Source of the DNA: Lachnospiraceae bacterium
GTDB lineage: Bacteria; Bacillota; Clostridia; Lachnospirales; Lachnospiraceae
Direction of reading: 5' to 3'
Assembly (NCBI GenBank): GCA_015056925.1
Contig: SVFJ01000001.1
Coordinates: forward strand, 55,933-119,932
DNA length: 64,000 nucleotides
In this document: positions 63,934 to 64,000 of the stretch, in pieces
Numbering within the stretch: position 1 is the stretch's first letter
Layout of the letters: the number at the start of each line of letters is the position of its first letter
Translations under genes and position numbers: made by a program
The notes under the pieces: generated by a model
Databases searched by the model: none
Told to the model about the DNA's origin: nothing
Seen by the model: the letters and a program-made list of their open reading frames with translations, nothing else

Positions 63934-64000
63934 TTATTCTCTGCAAACTAAAAGTCTCGCATACTTTGCTAAATTTGAATTTAGTTAACCAATCAACAGT

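Overview
The window reads as ordinary chromosome of a low-GC, spore-forming Clostridia, most likely Lachnospiraceae. This is an inference from gene content: short-form HisG with HisZ, YlbJ and GerW-type sporulation proteins, a SEDS/transpeptidase fusion, and a GGGtGRT/NifU-like pair. Housekeeping neighbourhoods resemble Bacillus/Clostridia synteny (rsmD-coaD-ylbJ, rpmB-yloU-yloV-recG, ruvA-ruvB-zapA). I saw no tRNA, intact rRNA, phage, insertion sequence or CRISPR array. Most genes are on the minus strand.

1-9.2 kb: start of a histidine operon (hisZ-hisG-hisD, the last cut by the window edge) with a strong promoter and a hairpin-rich leader. It follows a minus-strand unit rsuA-like, ygiQ, SDR, membrane protein, rluA-like, recU. 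ylbJ is transcribed the other way. 9.2-20.6 kb: parE-parC-rsmD-coaD-coiled-coil protein, then yloU-yloV(fakA)-recG-degV, which links a fatty-acid-kinase-like protein to a DegV/FakB-like protein. rpmB diverges at 20.7 kb. 21-29.3 kb: chemoreceptor, a GC-rich palindromic repeat zone, an HMGL-like enzyme with an operator-like palindrome, GNAT, a J-domain protein, a 45-residue membrane protein, ytfJ/ytfI-type genes, NUDIX and a cheX/cheY pair. 29.4-36.7 kb: ruvA-ruvB, then zapA, a U32 peptidase and a one-polypeptide SEDS glycosyltransferase/transpeptidase.

36.8-46.3 kb: branched-chain amino acid synthesis. leuC-leuD diverge from a LysR regulator with a clear operator. A large chemoreceptor converges on ilvB-ilvN-ilvN-ilvC, which carries two small-subunit genes. 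46.4-50 kb: a lipoprotein, a Sel1-repeat membrane protein, and the GGGtGRT protein with its NifU-like scaffold behind a foldable leader. 50-57.5 kb: an envelope block with an ECF sigma factor, its DUF4179 anti-sigma factor, a DUF4349 lipoprotein, a lipoprotein serpin, a D,D-carboxypeptidase and a GH25 lysozyme.

57.5-64 kb: an accessory region of small single-domain enzymes (P-loop kinase, two GNATs, DEDD exonuclease, MGMT-type protein, methyltransferase, Ham1-type pyrophosphatase) with signs of gene decay: a NUDIX stub, a DUF4177 remnant and a 5S-rRNA-like scrap. The two most unusual signals lie here. One is a leader with a promoter, a 21-codon ORF, alternating complementary segments and a terminator before the P-loop kinase, with the layout of a translation-dependent attenuator. 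The other is a 51-bp tandem array of five perfect 11-bp-stem hairpins with compensatory changes in one unit.
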